Below are positions 12,430 to 23,743 of a stretch of 64,000 nucleotides of DNA, piece after piece. A program made the translations under genes and the position numbers. Position 1 is the stretch's first letter. The number at the start of each line of letters is the position of its first letter. Under the pieces are notes generated by a model. That model did no database searches. It had not been told where the DNA came from and saw only the letters and a program-made list of their open reading frames with translations. Source of the DNA: Chytridium lagenaria (Eukaryota > Chytridiomycota > Chytridiomycetes > Chytridiales > Chytridiaceae); NCBI GenBank assembly GCA_025449115.1, contig JAHLKC010000009.1, positions 401,922-465,921 on the forward strand. Reading direction: 5' to 3'.

Positions 12430-13569
12430 TGTGTTGATAATGTTGAATAAATGAATCCAGTAATGTCGTTGGGTTTTCCTTCTAATGGGGAGGTTTCCTG
12501 ATTCCAAGCGAGCGTCAATGTTGAAATCGAGATGGGTTGAACGGGTATAAACGCAATCTATCGCTTCGTGCTTGTAGAGAAAGGGAAATCACACGAAAAA
12601 CGCAGCTTATCTTTCCCGTTCGTCCCCTTCTTTCAAACACCAAGAAAAAAAAACAACTAAATAAAACGGTCAGATCTCCTTTCCTCAAACTCTTCCAAAC
12701 GTGAATAAAATAATACACAACAAGACCCTCAACTCAACCCACTTCCCAACCCCCCTTCTCACCCACCCACCACCCCCGTCCTATCCATCCATCGCTTCAA
12801 GGGGCAAAAACGTCTCAATCTGAAACAACAAAAACTCGTGGCCCTCATTTCTCAATTGGTGCAATGCCCCGTTTAAATTTGACAGTTTTTGTCTGGATAA
12901 CCTCTGAAACACATGGCCCCGACTCAACCTCTGGGTCCTTGAGAGCTCCCCCCTCGAGGTTTCGATGCCGGGCGGATAGAGCGCCGTTTCAAACGTTGGG
13001 AATTTTGGGCCCCTCCCCCCTCTCGCGAAGAGGAGTCTAATTGTTTCGGGCTGCCAGACTTCTCGGTCGGGTTTCTTTCCTTGGGATAAAGGTTTTTGCT
13101 TAGCGATCAACTCAACTCAAAAATAATGTCTATATTCACGGGAACAGATTTTTTTTATTATTGCGTTCTACAATATGAATGTGTCTAGAAAAGCAGCAAA
13201 GAGAGAGAAAGAAACGAGAAAAAATGATACTCTCATAAACCCAAACATGAGGAAATAAAAAAATAATTCCATCGCTCCAATTCATAAACATGAAACGAAA
13301 AAGAAAAAAAAAAGGTCATCAACCTCATTATAGAACCGTCGCTTGGCACGCGCGAGTTTTGCTCATAAACGAAAAGAATACACAAAAGCCCACAGACATC
13401 AATCCACCAAATACCCTTGAAAAAGGTCATCAACAACCAAAGCTCCTCATAAAAGCGTAAACAATCAAAAAAAATAAAAGAAAAACGACATTAAGCCTTC
13501 CCCCAACTCGAAAGTTTCCCCCACAAAGACAGCGTAAGCAATCAAAAAGTTAAGCCAACCCTACAAACA
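12430..13569. other. intergenic region
   Basis: This contains the upstream region of the WSC gene and, beyond it, the 3' flank of the BioF-like gene. A 109-codon minus-strand frame (12781-13110) has no start context, domain or splice partner that I trust. No other signal is seen. Confidence 0.4.
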
Positions 13570-15506
13570 TCACACCTTTGCCCACTCCCTCCAACACCCC
13601 TCCACAAGCCCCTCCACAAGCTTCTCCAAATCCTCCACTGAATTATGCACATGCAGACAAACCCTTAACCGTTCCAACCCCGTCGGCACCGTGGGCGATC
13701 GGATTGGACGACAATCAATACCGAGGTGACGGAGGTAGAGCGATACCGCTGTGACGCGGGCGTTGCCTAATGGTGAAAAGTCGGGATCATGGAGGTTATG
13801 ATGGAACGACGATTAATAGATGTGAAGAGAATGTGGTGAAATGGAAACAGGGTGAAAACTTCACAAATTAAAGGAAGAGGAAGCACGGGGCAAGCAAAAA
13901 AAAAAAAAGATAGAGATCAAAAACAAAAGACTGCAAAAAACTTGCAAAAAAAAAGAACAGCAATCAAACAAAAAAGCCATCAATGAAAAAAGAGGAAAAA
14001 ACCATAGATCCAAAGTGACAAAAAAAGCAAAAAAAAAAAACGTATAAAACCAATCATTAAATCAAACAACCACATTACCTGGCACCACCACCCCCTGAAT
14101 CGGCGTCTCACTCTTCAACACCACAACCCCCTCCGGCAACCTCCTCCCCTCCATCAACTCTCTCCACCTCCCAATCAACATCACAAGTCGTTCCTGCATC
14201 TAAACAAAACCCATTCAATACCTTGTACACAACGCACAAAACTCACTTTATCTGCTTCACGTTCCATCACGTCGTATGAACATTGAATCGCGATCAGGGA
14301 ATGGGGGGGGAGAGAGGTGGAGTAGATCAGGGGACGCGCGTAGTTGATGAGGTAGCTGCGGAGATGGGGTGGACCGAGAATGACGGCTGTGGGGGAAGGG
14401 AAAACGGAAAAGACCATGCGAATAAAAGAGGATATGAGCGATACATAACGACGAAAGAAAAATAAAAGAAAAACCGTCCAAACAAACAAACAAAGAAGAA
14501 ACAACAACCACCCTAAATCACTTCTTATCGGTAAAAATAAAATAAAAGCGTAACCGAGATAAAAAAAATAAAAAAGACGCTCGTAAATTTACCTCCATGC
14601 GCTCCAACCCCCTTCCCAAACGTATGCAACCTCGCAAAAACCCTCTCCTCCAACCCCATCTCCCAACAAGTCCCCGTCCCCCAACCCCTCTCACCCCCGT
14701 CGAATGCGCCTCAATCCACAACAACCTTCACCCCTCCAGCCCGTCCCCCAAACCCCTCAGCAATCTCCACCATCTCTCTCAAAGGCGCCCACATCCCCAT
14801 CCATACTATACACGCTCTCCACCGCCACAATCACACCCGTCGTATTCCCCTCCCTCTCCATCCGTTCAATCGCGTCTTGAAGCTTCCACGTGAAATCGGT
14901 CAGGTTGTTGTGCTGGAACGAGTGGACGTGGGTTGCCCTTGATGTGCGGAACCCGTCGTGAGCTGAGGCGTGGATGAGGGCGTCGTGGAGGATGGTGGAG
15001 GTTGGAGGGGGGAGGGTGGAGAAGAGGGAGATGTTGGCGTCGTAACCAGAGTTGAAGAGGAGAGCGGATGGGGAGTGATGGAATTGAGCGAGGTGGTGTT
15101 CGAGGGATATGGCTGTTGTGGTGTTTCCGGTGAGGAGACGGGAACCTGTTGACCCGTGTGTTGGGGGTGGGTGATGGGATGTTGGATTTGGTTCTAAAGG
15201 GTGTTGGGTTGAGAGGTGCTCTATAAAGCGTTTTTGGACAAGGGGATGTCGGGATAGACTGAGGTAATCGTTTGAGGAAAAGTCGATGAGATGGGTTGTG
15301 GTGATATCGAGGGAGCGGAGGAGACCGAGGGAGGCGCGACGGGAGAGGGATTGGGAAATGTGGAGGTCTATGCCTGTGAGGGGTGATGATGGAGTGTGGG
15401 ATGGAGGGGAGGGTATGAGGGATGGTTTTGGCATGATGGGGGAGATGTGTTTTTTGAACGATGGTTTTTCCGTTTTTTGATAAGGTTTCGTTTGGAGACT
15501 TGTCAT
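13570..15506 (-). CDS. bioF: 8-amino-7-oxononanoate synthase-like enzyme (alpha-oxoamine synthase), frame broken
   Basis: Members of this family condense pimeloyl thioester with L-alanine in the first biotin-ring step, using PLP. The first exon shows the family signatures in order: RRASLGLLRSLD, FSSNDYLSLSRHP, GSTGSRLLTGN, LLFNSGYDANIS, ESVYSMDGD, VVDEAHSTGV and HTFGKGVGAHG, which holds the PLP lysine. Later exons carry AVILGPPHLRSYLINYARP, LKSETPIQGVVVPG and a C-terminal NARVTAVSLYLRHLGI. The donor near 14592 and the acceptors near 14390 and 13767 are good. Three frame breaks sit in homopolymers (CCC 14788-14790, AA 14713-14714, CCC 14662-14664). Either Met at 15506 or the in-frame Met at 15434 could be the start. 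The related enzymes serine palmitoyltransferase and 5-aminolevulinate synthase share the fold. The short length and motif wording favour BioF. Confidence 0.83.
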
Positions 15507-15817
15507 TGATCATGCATCTGATGATGACAAGTCGTTGTCGTTCCGTCAATGTTCGGATTCAAAATTGTTTTCGCTTACATCTCGCTCTCTGGACGCTTCA
15601 AAAGATTTTCGTTGATGACGCTTTCAATAGACGGTCTCATTCCATGAACGTGTAGCTTTAAAAAGTTGTTATTCAATGCACTCACACGATCCAGTCAACA
15701 TGCCACAAGTCCCCGTAACCCCCCCGACAAAAACCACTACTTCAAAAAAAAAAAAACAAACCACAAATTGTTTTCCTTCAACAAATCCATCAAAAATACA
15801 ACAATCCTCTTCCATCA
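15507..15817. other. short intergenic region
   Basis: This holds the upstream region of the BioF-like gene and the 3' flank of the next minus-strand gene. Nothing else is seen. Confidence 0.4.
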
Positions 15818-18800
15818 TCACCGTCCAGCAACCTTAAACTGTCCATTCTCCACCACATTCACAATCGCCGCTCCCTCCACATTCGGCGTCCCCTTCACCA
15901 CCGCCTCCTCATCCTCCTTTTCGGCCGCAGCTTCATCCGACAAAAGTTTGCGCCAACGTCGCTCCTTGTCGCGTTTCTCCATTTCCTTGTCTTTGGGGTT
16001 CTTGGGTTTGTGGCTGTGGGGGAAAACGGGAGAATGGTGAATGAGAAAAATGGTGAATGCAAAAGGAGAGGGAAAGGGGAAAGAGGGGGGAGGTAGAGTT
16101 TAAATGGGGAGAGGGTTGGGGAATGTTTGAGGTAAAGCTCAAATGGGGAAAGGGGTGAGGTAAAGTGCAAATGAAAAAAAAAGTGAGGTAAAGTTCAAAA
16201 ACGAGAAACGGGATGAGAAAAAAGTCCAAATGAAAATAGCGGAAACATTGGATATAAGGAAATAAAGGACGTGTCGAAACAAAAAAAAGGCAGAACACAC
16301 AAAAAAAAGCGTCAACTTACTCTCTAAACACGGCACAGAAAATAGCAAACGTTCCAACAGCACCCGCAATAAGGGACCAAATGTACGTGACAACATCACC
16401 CGTGGTCCCAACGGGAGGCGCCTCTGGTTGAAGTTTACGAATGGTTCTAGACAAAAAAAAAGGGAAATAGTTGTGAATACGCATGGTCAACATGAAACGA
16501 CGGCTGATAAAGAGTGAAAAGAGGGGAACGACAAAAAGGTTGTAAACACGCATTGTCTGCACATAAAAACAACGGCTGATAAAGAGTAAAAAGAGGGGAA
16601 CGAGAAAAAGGTTGTATACGCATATTAAACACAAAAAAGACGGCTGATAAAGAGTGAAAAACGGGGGAATGAGGAAAAAGGTTGTAAACACGCATATTCA
16701 ACACACTAAAAAGACGGCTGATAAAGAGTTAAAACGCGGGAACGACAAAACGGTCATAATCAAAAGAATAAAAAACGGGGGAACGCCAAAAAAACTTATA
16801 AACCCGCAATACTCAACACAACAAACAACGGGGCTGATCAACAAAAAAAAAAAAGAGAAAAAAACAAACATACCCCGTCGCAATGATACCACCCGCAATC
16901 CAGATCATGATGCTAAAGACTTGACGTTCCCGAAACACGGCTTGAAGGGACATGAACATAAACATGATGGCCCACATGTGCTGGTGAGAGGGGGGTGAGT
17001 GGGAGGTTTGGGAGGGGGGGGGGCTTACGAGAAGAATCCAGGTGATGATGACGATGACTCTGGTGACGATGTTGCGTCTGTTGAAAGGAATGTCAGGGGA
17101 GGAGTTAGGGGAGATTGTGGAAATGAAAAAAGGGATGAAAGAGTGAAAAAGGGGAAACAGAATAGAATAAATGGAAAATAAAAGGGGTAAAAGTCAGTGG
17201 ATATTGTGTAAACGAAAAAAGGGATGAAATAATGAAGACAATAGAATAAAGGGAAAACAAAAGGGGTAAAAGACAGGTCATCATCATCAACGAAAAAAAG
17301 GAATAAAAAATAAAAATTAAACAAAAACAACGACAAAAACATCATAGAATAAACATAAAAAAAAAAAGCCTCATCCACAACGAAACGAAACCCAAGCATT
17401 CATGAACTATAACAAACCAAATCATGAACCACCCCAAACCAAAACCCCAAAGAACCTAAAAAAACTACACCAGAAAAAAACAAACAACAAAATCCTCAAG
17501 AACAAACCACACCAAACCAAAAAAAAAAAAAAAACCAAACAAAAAAAAAAACAAAAACAAACAACATTACCTAAACCCAACCACCAACGCCACATAATCA
17601 AATCCCTCTGCACCCTCTGGCACAACAGCCTGAATGGCATCAAACTCCAAAGACGGGATACTGACCATCCGATTCTCTGCCACGATGAACGGGAACGCAT
17701 TGTCCTCTTCATCGAGAATCAAGAGCTCCAGAGGCGGGGGAGTGAAGGTTTCAAAGGGGTAGTTGGAGTAGTCAACGTCAATGGGGATGTCAACGTCGAA
17801 TGGGACGAGTTTTTGGTTCTTGCGGGCTGTGACGGTGGTTGAACTGGGGAGGATGGGTGATGGGTGATCGGTGGTGATGGGTGGTGATGATGGGGTATGG
17901 ATTAGTATGGGATGCATGGTTGGTGGTAATATTTGGAAAAGGGAGAACAGTGGTGGTGGCATGTAGTATCGAAATAGTAGTATGAAAGTAGTAGGATAGT
18001 GGTAGTAGTAGTATGAAAGTAGTAGTGGTGGTAGAAGCGGTGGTATAATGAATAGTAGTAGTGATAGTACTAAGTATAGTAGTATAACCCGCTTCGCGGG
18101 AAATGTTCATACAGTTGTTGAATAAATAGGTGCACTAGCGTGCACGATTTGCTGCTGACGCAGCCTTTTGGACCCGCTCCGCGGGAATGTTCGAAAAAAT
18201 CCTAATTATATAGGTGCACTGACGTGCACGATGGCGGGAATGTTCATATAAATTCGAATGTGTAGGTGCACTAGCGTGCACGATGGCTGCTGACGCAGCC
18301 TCTAGACCCGCTCCGCGGGAATGTTCGAAAAATCCTAATTATATAGGTGCACTGACGTGCACGATGGCGGAATGTTCATATAAATTCGAATGTGTAGGTG
18401 CACTAGCGTGCACGATGGCTGCTGACGCAGCCTCTAGACCCGCTCCGCGGGAATGTTCGAAAAAATCCTAATTATATAGGTGCACTGACGTGCACGATGG
18501 CTGCTGACGCAGCCTTTCAGACCCGCTCGCGGGAATGTTCACACGATGGCTGCTGACGCAGCCTTTGGGACCCGCTCCGCGGGAATGTTCGATACTCACG
18601 AAAATTCAAACTTGATATTCTCTTGCAAAATGCCCACTTCATTGCAAAACAAGGCGGTCGGCACGGGTTCGACAGTGAGACTGAGGACAGAAGTAGAAAA
18701 ATCAAACTTGTTTGGCCTGACTTTAACGAAAATGCCCTTGTTGGAGACGACGCAGAGTTTTGCTTCATCAATGGTAGTAAAGGAGCAGTTTCTGAGGGTG

Positions 18801-19318
18801 GGAGAGACAAAGAGGACGGATTGGGACGAGTCTAGAGAGGCGGTGATGAAGGCCCTGTAGGGGATGGCGAGGGCGAGCATGAGAGAGGCGATGATGAGAA
18901 AGAGGAGAGAGATGAGGATGATCCAGCGGATGAAGCGGTATTCTTTTGGGGTCTGTGAGAGAGTGTGTGTGTGTTGTTTTAAGAGGTGATGGATGGGTGG
19001 GAGAGAAAAAAGTTGAGTGTGTTGTTTGGAGAGGTGATTGTAGAGTCATGAATGTATATCGTTAGTATAAAGGAGAGGGTTGGTTGTTTGAAAGGAATAA
19101 AGAGAATTCAACACAAGGTAGAGAGAAAGTGAGTTGCGTGAGGTAAAGAGAGTACTCACGGACAGGTAAGGGTATGATGGCTTAAGATGGAGGGACTCTT
19201 TTTTTTTCATCTTGAGATGCAGGTGCAGTGTAGGTGTAGGTGTAGGTTGGTGTAGTAGGTATGATGTAGCAGTAGTAGCAGTAGAAGCAGTAGTAGTAGC
19301 AGCAGTAGTAGTAGCCAT
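15818..19318 (-). CDS. DUF4436-like fungal membrane protein, multi-exon
   Basis: The gene can be spliced without any frame break. Exon 1 starts at 19318 (MATTTAATT) and ends YPYLS at about 19157. Exon 2 (about 18951-18595) holds a first membrane helix after RFIRW and then a lumenal beta-rich segment. Exon 3 (about 17852-17573) has FDVDIPIDVDYSNYPFE, a 'YPF' motif I associate with DUF4436. Further exons give a helix ending in TWILL, a helix-loop-helix from HMWAIMF to GGIIATG, and a helix starting at GDVVTYIW. The last exon is a charged cytosolic tail (KPKNPKDKEMEKRDKE) ending at 15818. Topology is one N-terminal plus three C-terminal helices around a soluble domain. Function is unknown. The family name is from memory of its motif and is less certain than the gene structure. 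Two introns contain tandem arrays, listed separately. Confidence 0.62.
16440..16840. repeat. intronic ~72-bp minisatellite, about 4-5 copies
   Basis: The core CGGCTGATAAAGAGT recurs at about 16501, 16573, 16641 and 16715 (spacings 72, 68 and 74). Each copy is followed by a GGGAACGA-like block and preceded by a GTTGTAAACACGCAT-like block. A fifth, partial copy is near 16830. The array lies between two exons of the DUF4436-like gene, just downstream (in the gene's direction) of the exon ending GGIIATG. Confidence 0.85.
18085..18592. repeat. intronic array of three kinds of short perfect hairpins
   Basis: Three hairpin modules alternate across about 500 bp. One is GTGCAC-TAGC/TGAC-GTGCAC, one is GGCTGC-TGAC-GCAGCC and one is CCCGC-TCC-GCGGG (with variants CCCGC-TTC-GCGGG and a shortened CCCGCTCGCGGG). 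They are joined by conserved linkers (GAATGTTCGAAAAAATCC and ATAAATTCGAATGTGTAGG). The longest exact period is about 132 bp (18259 to 18391). The array fills most of the intron between exons 2 and 3 of the DUF4436-like gene and ends right at the 5' splice site near 18595. Confidence 0.9.
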
Positions 19319-19595
19319 GATGAAAATGAATGATCCCACCTTATTAGTATGTATGTATGCAAATAGAATAGGGAAATGAATGTAATGTGTATAGTAGTTT
19401 CTCTCTCTCTTTGTTGCTATCACAACTATTTACTATTACTACAAGTACAAGTATAATAAAATACTAAAGGGTATATAATATGTCGTAGTTGATATATATG
19501 CAGTTTGTGGTAAGAGTACATATAATAATAGTTGTATATAGAATAGTAAAGATAATAAATTAAAGCTGTTTGTATTATCATTATTATTATTATTA

Positions 19596-19632
<37 letters not shown>

Positions 19633-20164
19633 TAGATGCTGTGCCCCTTTATTTTTTGAATTTAATATATTAAATATTATTTATTAATAGTTATTAGTTA
19701 TTATATAGTGTCATCATCATTGGCAAGCCATCTATTAACCTATTAACTATCAACTATTATGTATATTATTATTTTTATTATATTAAATTCTATTGCATGC
19801 ATGCATGATGATGTCAAGAATAAATAAATAAATAATAATAAACTCTAATTGACTATAGGGTGTTACACATGCTTGTGTCATTATATATTATTATTATTAT
19901 TAGTAAATGTATATATTACCAAACAGACAACAAGCCATTTGTTTATATCTAATAATAATAATATATATATTAGAGTGTGGAATACCAATATGGCCCAGTC
20001 TCTAATAATATATAGTAGGTAATGTGTCAGTGTGTTTGACTAATAATAAATAATAAACTTTAATTATAATAACCTTAATAAAAACAGAAAAAGAAATAAA
20101 CATTGACACATTCACAATAAATCTATACATTATTGTCATAGGAATTTTATTATTATTGACATAT
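19319..20164. other. AT-rich intergenic region with TTA/TAA microsatellites
   Basis: This is very AT-rich. It has a (TTA)n tract at about 19576-19628, a shorter one near 19880-19900 and further TAA runs. No coding signal is seen. It includes the upstream region of the DUF4436-like gene. Confidence 0.6.
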
Positions 20165-22072
20165 TCAAAAACCAATATGTAGAATATCCCTTGTCCTACT
20201 ATTACTCAAGTACATCAATACTAAAATAGCTTTATTATTTATCAATCTAATCGTCTCCCCAAACAACCCTCGGAATATCTCTCCTGCTACACTCCCCAAC
20301 CCACCTCCCTCCTCTGATGACACCCCTGCCTGCTCATCACTCAAAAACCCATCATCTCCCATTGATTCCCACCACCTCCTCCTCCTCCTCCTACACTACC
20401 ACCACCACCACCACCACCTCCCCAACTATCCCCTCCCCACGTATCATCCCCACCCCAGGAGCAGGCGGTGCTGGTGGCGGTGCACCCACACCCTGCTCAC
20501 CACCACCCTCCACGCCTCCACCCCCAAACCCTCCCATCCCAGGTATAATAATAGGCGGTGCCATCCCACCACTCCCAACAGGCGGCCCAGGTACACCCCC
20601 ACCACCCACACCTCCCCCATAAACGGAATCGGCATGAACCCTCCCCTATTTTTTTTTTTAAAAGAAAGGAAACAAGCACATGACGGGTCAATAAACAATA
20701 TACAAAAAGAATCCCCTTACGATGAACTATGTCTACTGAAATAATCCTATCAATCGTCACCGCACACGCTTTTCACATAAAATAATAAACTTATAAACGA
20801 AAAATTCAAAGTAAAAAAGACTTACGAGCAACACGCCCTCTCATCCAACGATAACGATCGCACTCCTGCGCCGCATCCATTTGATCGCATACACTCCCGT
20901 ATCAGTGAAAATCTATCCCCCATTTCAATATCTCCTTACTCCATCAATCAAAAAAAAAAACCCTCTCACCTCTCTCGCAAACCCCTGAAAACTCCTATTC
21001 ACTGCAGCAAGAGTTCATGAGTTCATCCACCACCGCAAAATCCCACGCTAAAAGAACTAGAACAATAATGTCATTATAACCACAAAGCAAAAGAAAAAAA
21101 ATATATCACTGAATCGATCGCCGCAAACTGTCTCGTTCCTACAAACAAATCATACTTCTTCGAAACGGATGCCAAGACCTAACCACCATCAAAATCAGTA
21201 CAGCACAACCATATTCATAGGGGGGAAATACAACTCACTGCTTCACCTCCCCAATCACCACATCCTCTGGCGTCATCACTTGATGGAACTATTCAACAAC
21301 CATTTCACAGGTCGATAAATCTACGCCTATTCAGCATACACAATAAAAGGGAGAAATCACCTTCAACACCTCTTCCCATTCACATCCAAAATCACCGCCT
21401 GATCGCCCTCCGCGTCCTCATCACCTGTCTCAACACCCCCCCCATCACCGTCACATCCTCTTCCGCAATAAACCCCACATTCTCCCCTAAAAACGTCTTC
21501 ACCGCATACTTGTTTGCCTGCTCATACCCTTTTCCATAATCAGCGACCACCAATCAAAAACCCATATTACCTATCAACACATTCAACATCTCCATCTGTC
21601 GACCACCAACACCCCTGGATGCATCAACACGGACGATGCGTCCATGGATGGGGTGAGGATGGTGGTGGATGGTCGGGATGGGAGGGTGACGGGGATGGAG
21701 GCGAGATGGTGGGAGTGGGCGTCTGTGATGAGGGGGGTGGTGAGAGGGAGGGTGGGGTGTAGGCGTTGATTGAGGTTTGGAGGGGAGGAGTTGGGGTGTA
21801 AGAGTCGATCGAGGTTTGGAGGGGAGGAGATGGGGTAGGACGACGTGGTGGGATTGGGGAGGGTTGACGACGGGCATGACGATCTAGTGATGTTTTTTAA
21901 TCCGGTGAGGTTTGTGACTGTTACCTGATGCTATTCGACTGTATGATCTTGGGAGGTGATGATGGGATTGTCTTGGGATGGCGTAGCTGTTGATTGGATG
22001 AGGGGATGGATAGGGGGATAGAGTGGGGGTGAGGTGGCGATGGCCTCTTTTCATGATGGCATGTCGGAGCAT
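20165..22072 (-). CDS. mitochondrial-type phospholipid scramblase (AIM25-like), frame broken
   Basis: Family members move phospholipids between bilayer leaflets; yeast Aim25 is mitochondrial. Exon 1 (start 22072) encodes an Arg/Ser/His-rich, acid-free N-terminus that fits a mitochondrial presequence (MLRHAIMKRGHRHL). After a Pro-rich segment the family core appears over several small exons: GRQMEMLNVLIG, YEQANKYAVKTFLGENVGFI, ILDVNG, VWHPFRR, KYDLFVGTRQFAAIDS, AWDFAVVDEL, AVNRSFQGFAREIFTDTG, SLSLDERACC and DYFSRHSSGG. The C-terminal part is an unusually long Gly/Pro-rich tail (about 20640-20390) ending near 20165. Numerous one-base breaks occur, for example in the C8 run at about 21436-21443, in a G5/6 run near 20620 and near 20890. 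Conserved sequence resumes after each. Activity in vivo cannot be judged from this consensus. Confidence 0.78.
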
Positions 22073-22364
22073 GGCCTTTTAAAAAGAGAAAAAAATTGAA
22101 TCGAACAGTGAATGGGGATACCATGTGGAGGATACCGTTTGAATGATGGGAGTGGGGTTGAGAGTTGGGGGGGGGGGGGTTGGTAAGGGGAAATGGAATT
22201 TTATGTTAGATTGAATATGGGCCATTATAGCATTGATCGAGACTTTATTGTAACTACACTTTTCTTTACGTCTGGCCGCAATATCATCCCCCTCGACATC
22301 TGCAGGCTGGTTTTTTTTCACAGCAACATCACCCCCAAACGCTCCTCTTGAAGCTGATCCAGGT

Positions 22365-22789
22365 ATGGTCTTCAACACCAAGGTTCTGTCCCGCTTGGAT
22401 TCTCCGTGTATGCTTGTCCCATCGATGCCTTCAACTTTCGTGTCTGGATACCTCTCCATGGGTACTGATCAACTCCTTACCATGACAAATACGTACCGTC
22501 ATGTCTTAAACGATGCTCATATCGAGAAGCTCAACATGGACAAGGGGTCGAGAGGCGTCGTGCTCACTCACCTTGAGACCCGCTGTCTGGATGCGTTGGT
22601 ATGGTCAAAGTTCCCTGTTTGCTCGATTTCATTCTAGATGCGTCCGTCGTTGACTCTGATAACCTTTCCCGTTCTAACCCTGACAAATATTTACCATTCA
22701 AAAACTTATTCTATTACGAACGATGCGCGTCAACTCTCACTCCCGCTTTTGTCCTTCCATCCCAGGCCTTAAAAGCATGGATCCCGTGA
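22365..22789 (+). CDS. hypothetical protein in two overlapping frames
   Basis: An ATG at 22365 opens 91 codons ending at 22637. An overlapping frame (22601-22789) continues with a similar composition, and a third (to about 22870) may continue further. A single-base change near 22615 would join the first two. No motif, signal peptide or membrane helix is recognised. The gene is divergent from the scramblase start at 22072. It may be a decayed gene. Confidence 0.3.
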
Positions 22790-22979
22790 TGTCGTTGATT
22801 AGGTATAGTAAAGCGCTGTCAGTTCAAGAGTTGCGAAAAACCGATGATTTTGCGGATGTACCTATCGCCACCCCCCCCCCCCAACTTTCTTACGTTTGTT
22901 TTATGGAACGCGTGGATGGTTTGTTGTTTGGATGGAGTGTATTCATGTTTGTTGGTTTGTTGAGTACATCCAGATAAAC

Positions 22980-23743
22980 CTTTTTTGCTGTACAGTGTTG
23001 GGAGACTGATGCCGAAGGCGGTTATTTTGGGTTATGCGAATAAACGCGTGAATTGAAAAGGTATATGAGGACTTTTTGACATGGATTGTTGGATTATGAA
23101 TCATGACTTTGAGGAAAAGTTACGTGGTGAATCACGCATCATTGAATAATGTGGTGCAGGTGCTTTTGATGAAAAGGGTTTTATTATAGAGATGGAGCAA
23201 GAGTGGCGATGAATGATGGAGGCACACGGTGTTGGTTGAGTATTTGGCTTTGGGATTTTCCTTTATTCGTTATTTCTCATTAGAGGAGCAATTGTCAAAA
23301 TGTCAACAACAACGAACAAGAGGATTTGTCAATGATCTGTTTTGGCTTGAATCTTGATTCTTGACAATGGACCGGCTCAAATGTTTTGAAGTTTATTATT
23401 ACGTTCTCGTTTCGTCAGTTTATTGTTTTAGGATTACAAAAAAACTATAGTTTAAAGAACTTTCCGAAAAAAAAGTGCGTGTGTTGAGTCGTGTGGGTTC
23501 ATAACAAAAAAGTTGAGAAAAGGAAAACAAGCAAAACACAAAAGTTCAACACTTTCAATCACCTCATGGTGAACGCAATCCCAAAACAAAATCAAACAGG
23601 TCATGCAATCGTTCCAAAAAAAAAAAACAACGTGACAAAGTCTCAACACCAAAACAAACTAACCGTTGACGCCCGAAAAAAATCACACGAAAAATTAAAT
23701 CCTTCGAACGGCGTTTAAAAAACCCCCCCAAAACATTCGCCCC
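22980..23743. other. intergenic region
   Basis: No coding signal is visible. The stretch at 23450-23720 is A-rich with scattered ACAAA motifs, like other 3' flanks in the window. Confidence 0.4.

Noticed and set aside
12781..13110. 109-codon minus-strand open frame
   Set aside because: No domain, splice partner or protein-like hydrophobic pattern. It may be a chance frame in an intergenic stretch.
16139..17400. Several hydrophobic minus-strand frames suggesting extra membrane proteins
   Set aside because: They fall in purine-rich introns of the DUF4436-like gene. Reading A/G-rich DNA in reverse gives Phe/Leu/Ser automatically.
18085..18592. CRISPR-like look of repeated palindromic units
   Set aside because: The context is a eukaryotic intron. 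Units contain three different hairpins and conserved linkers rather than a single repeat with unique spacers.
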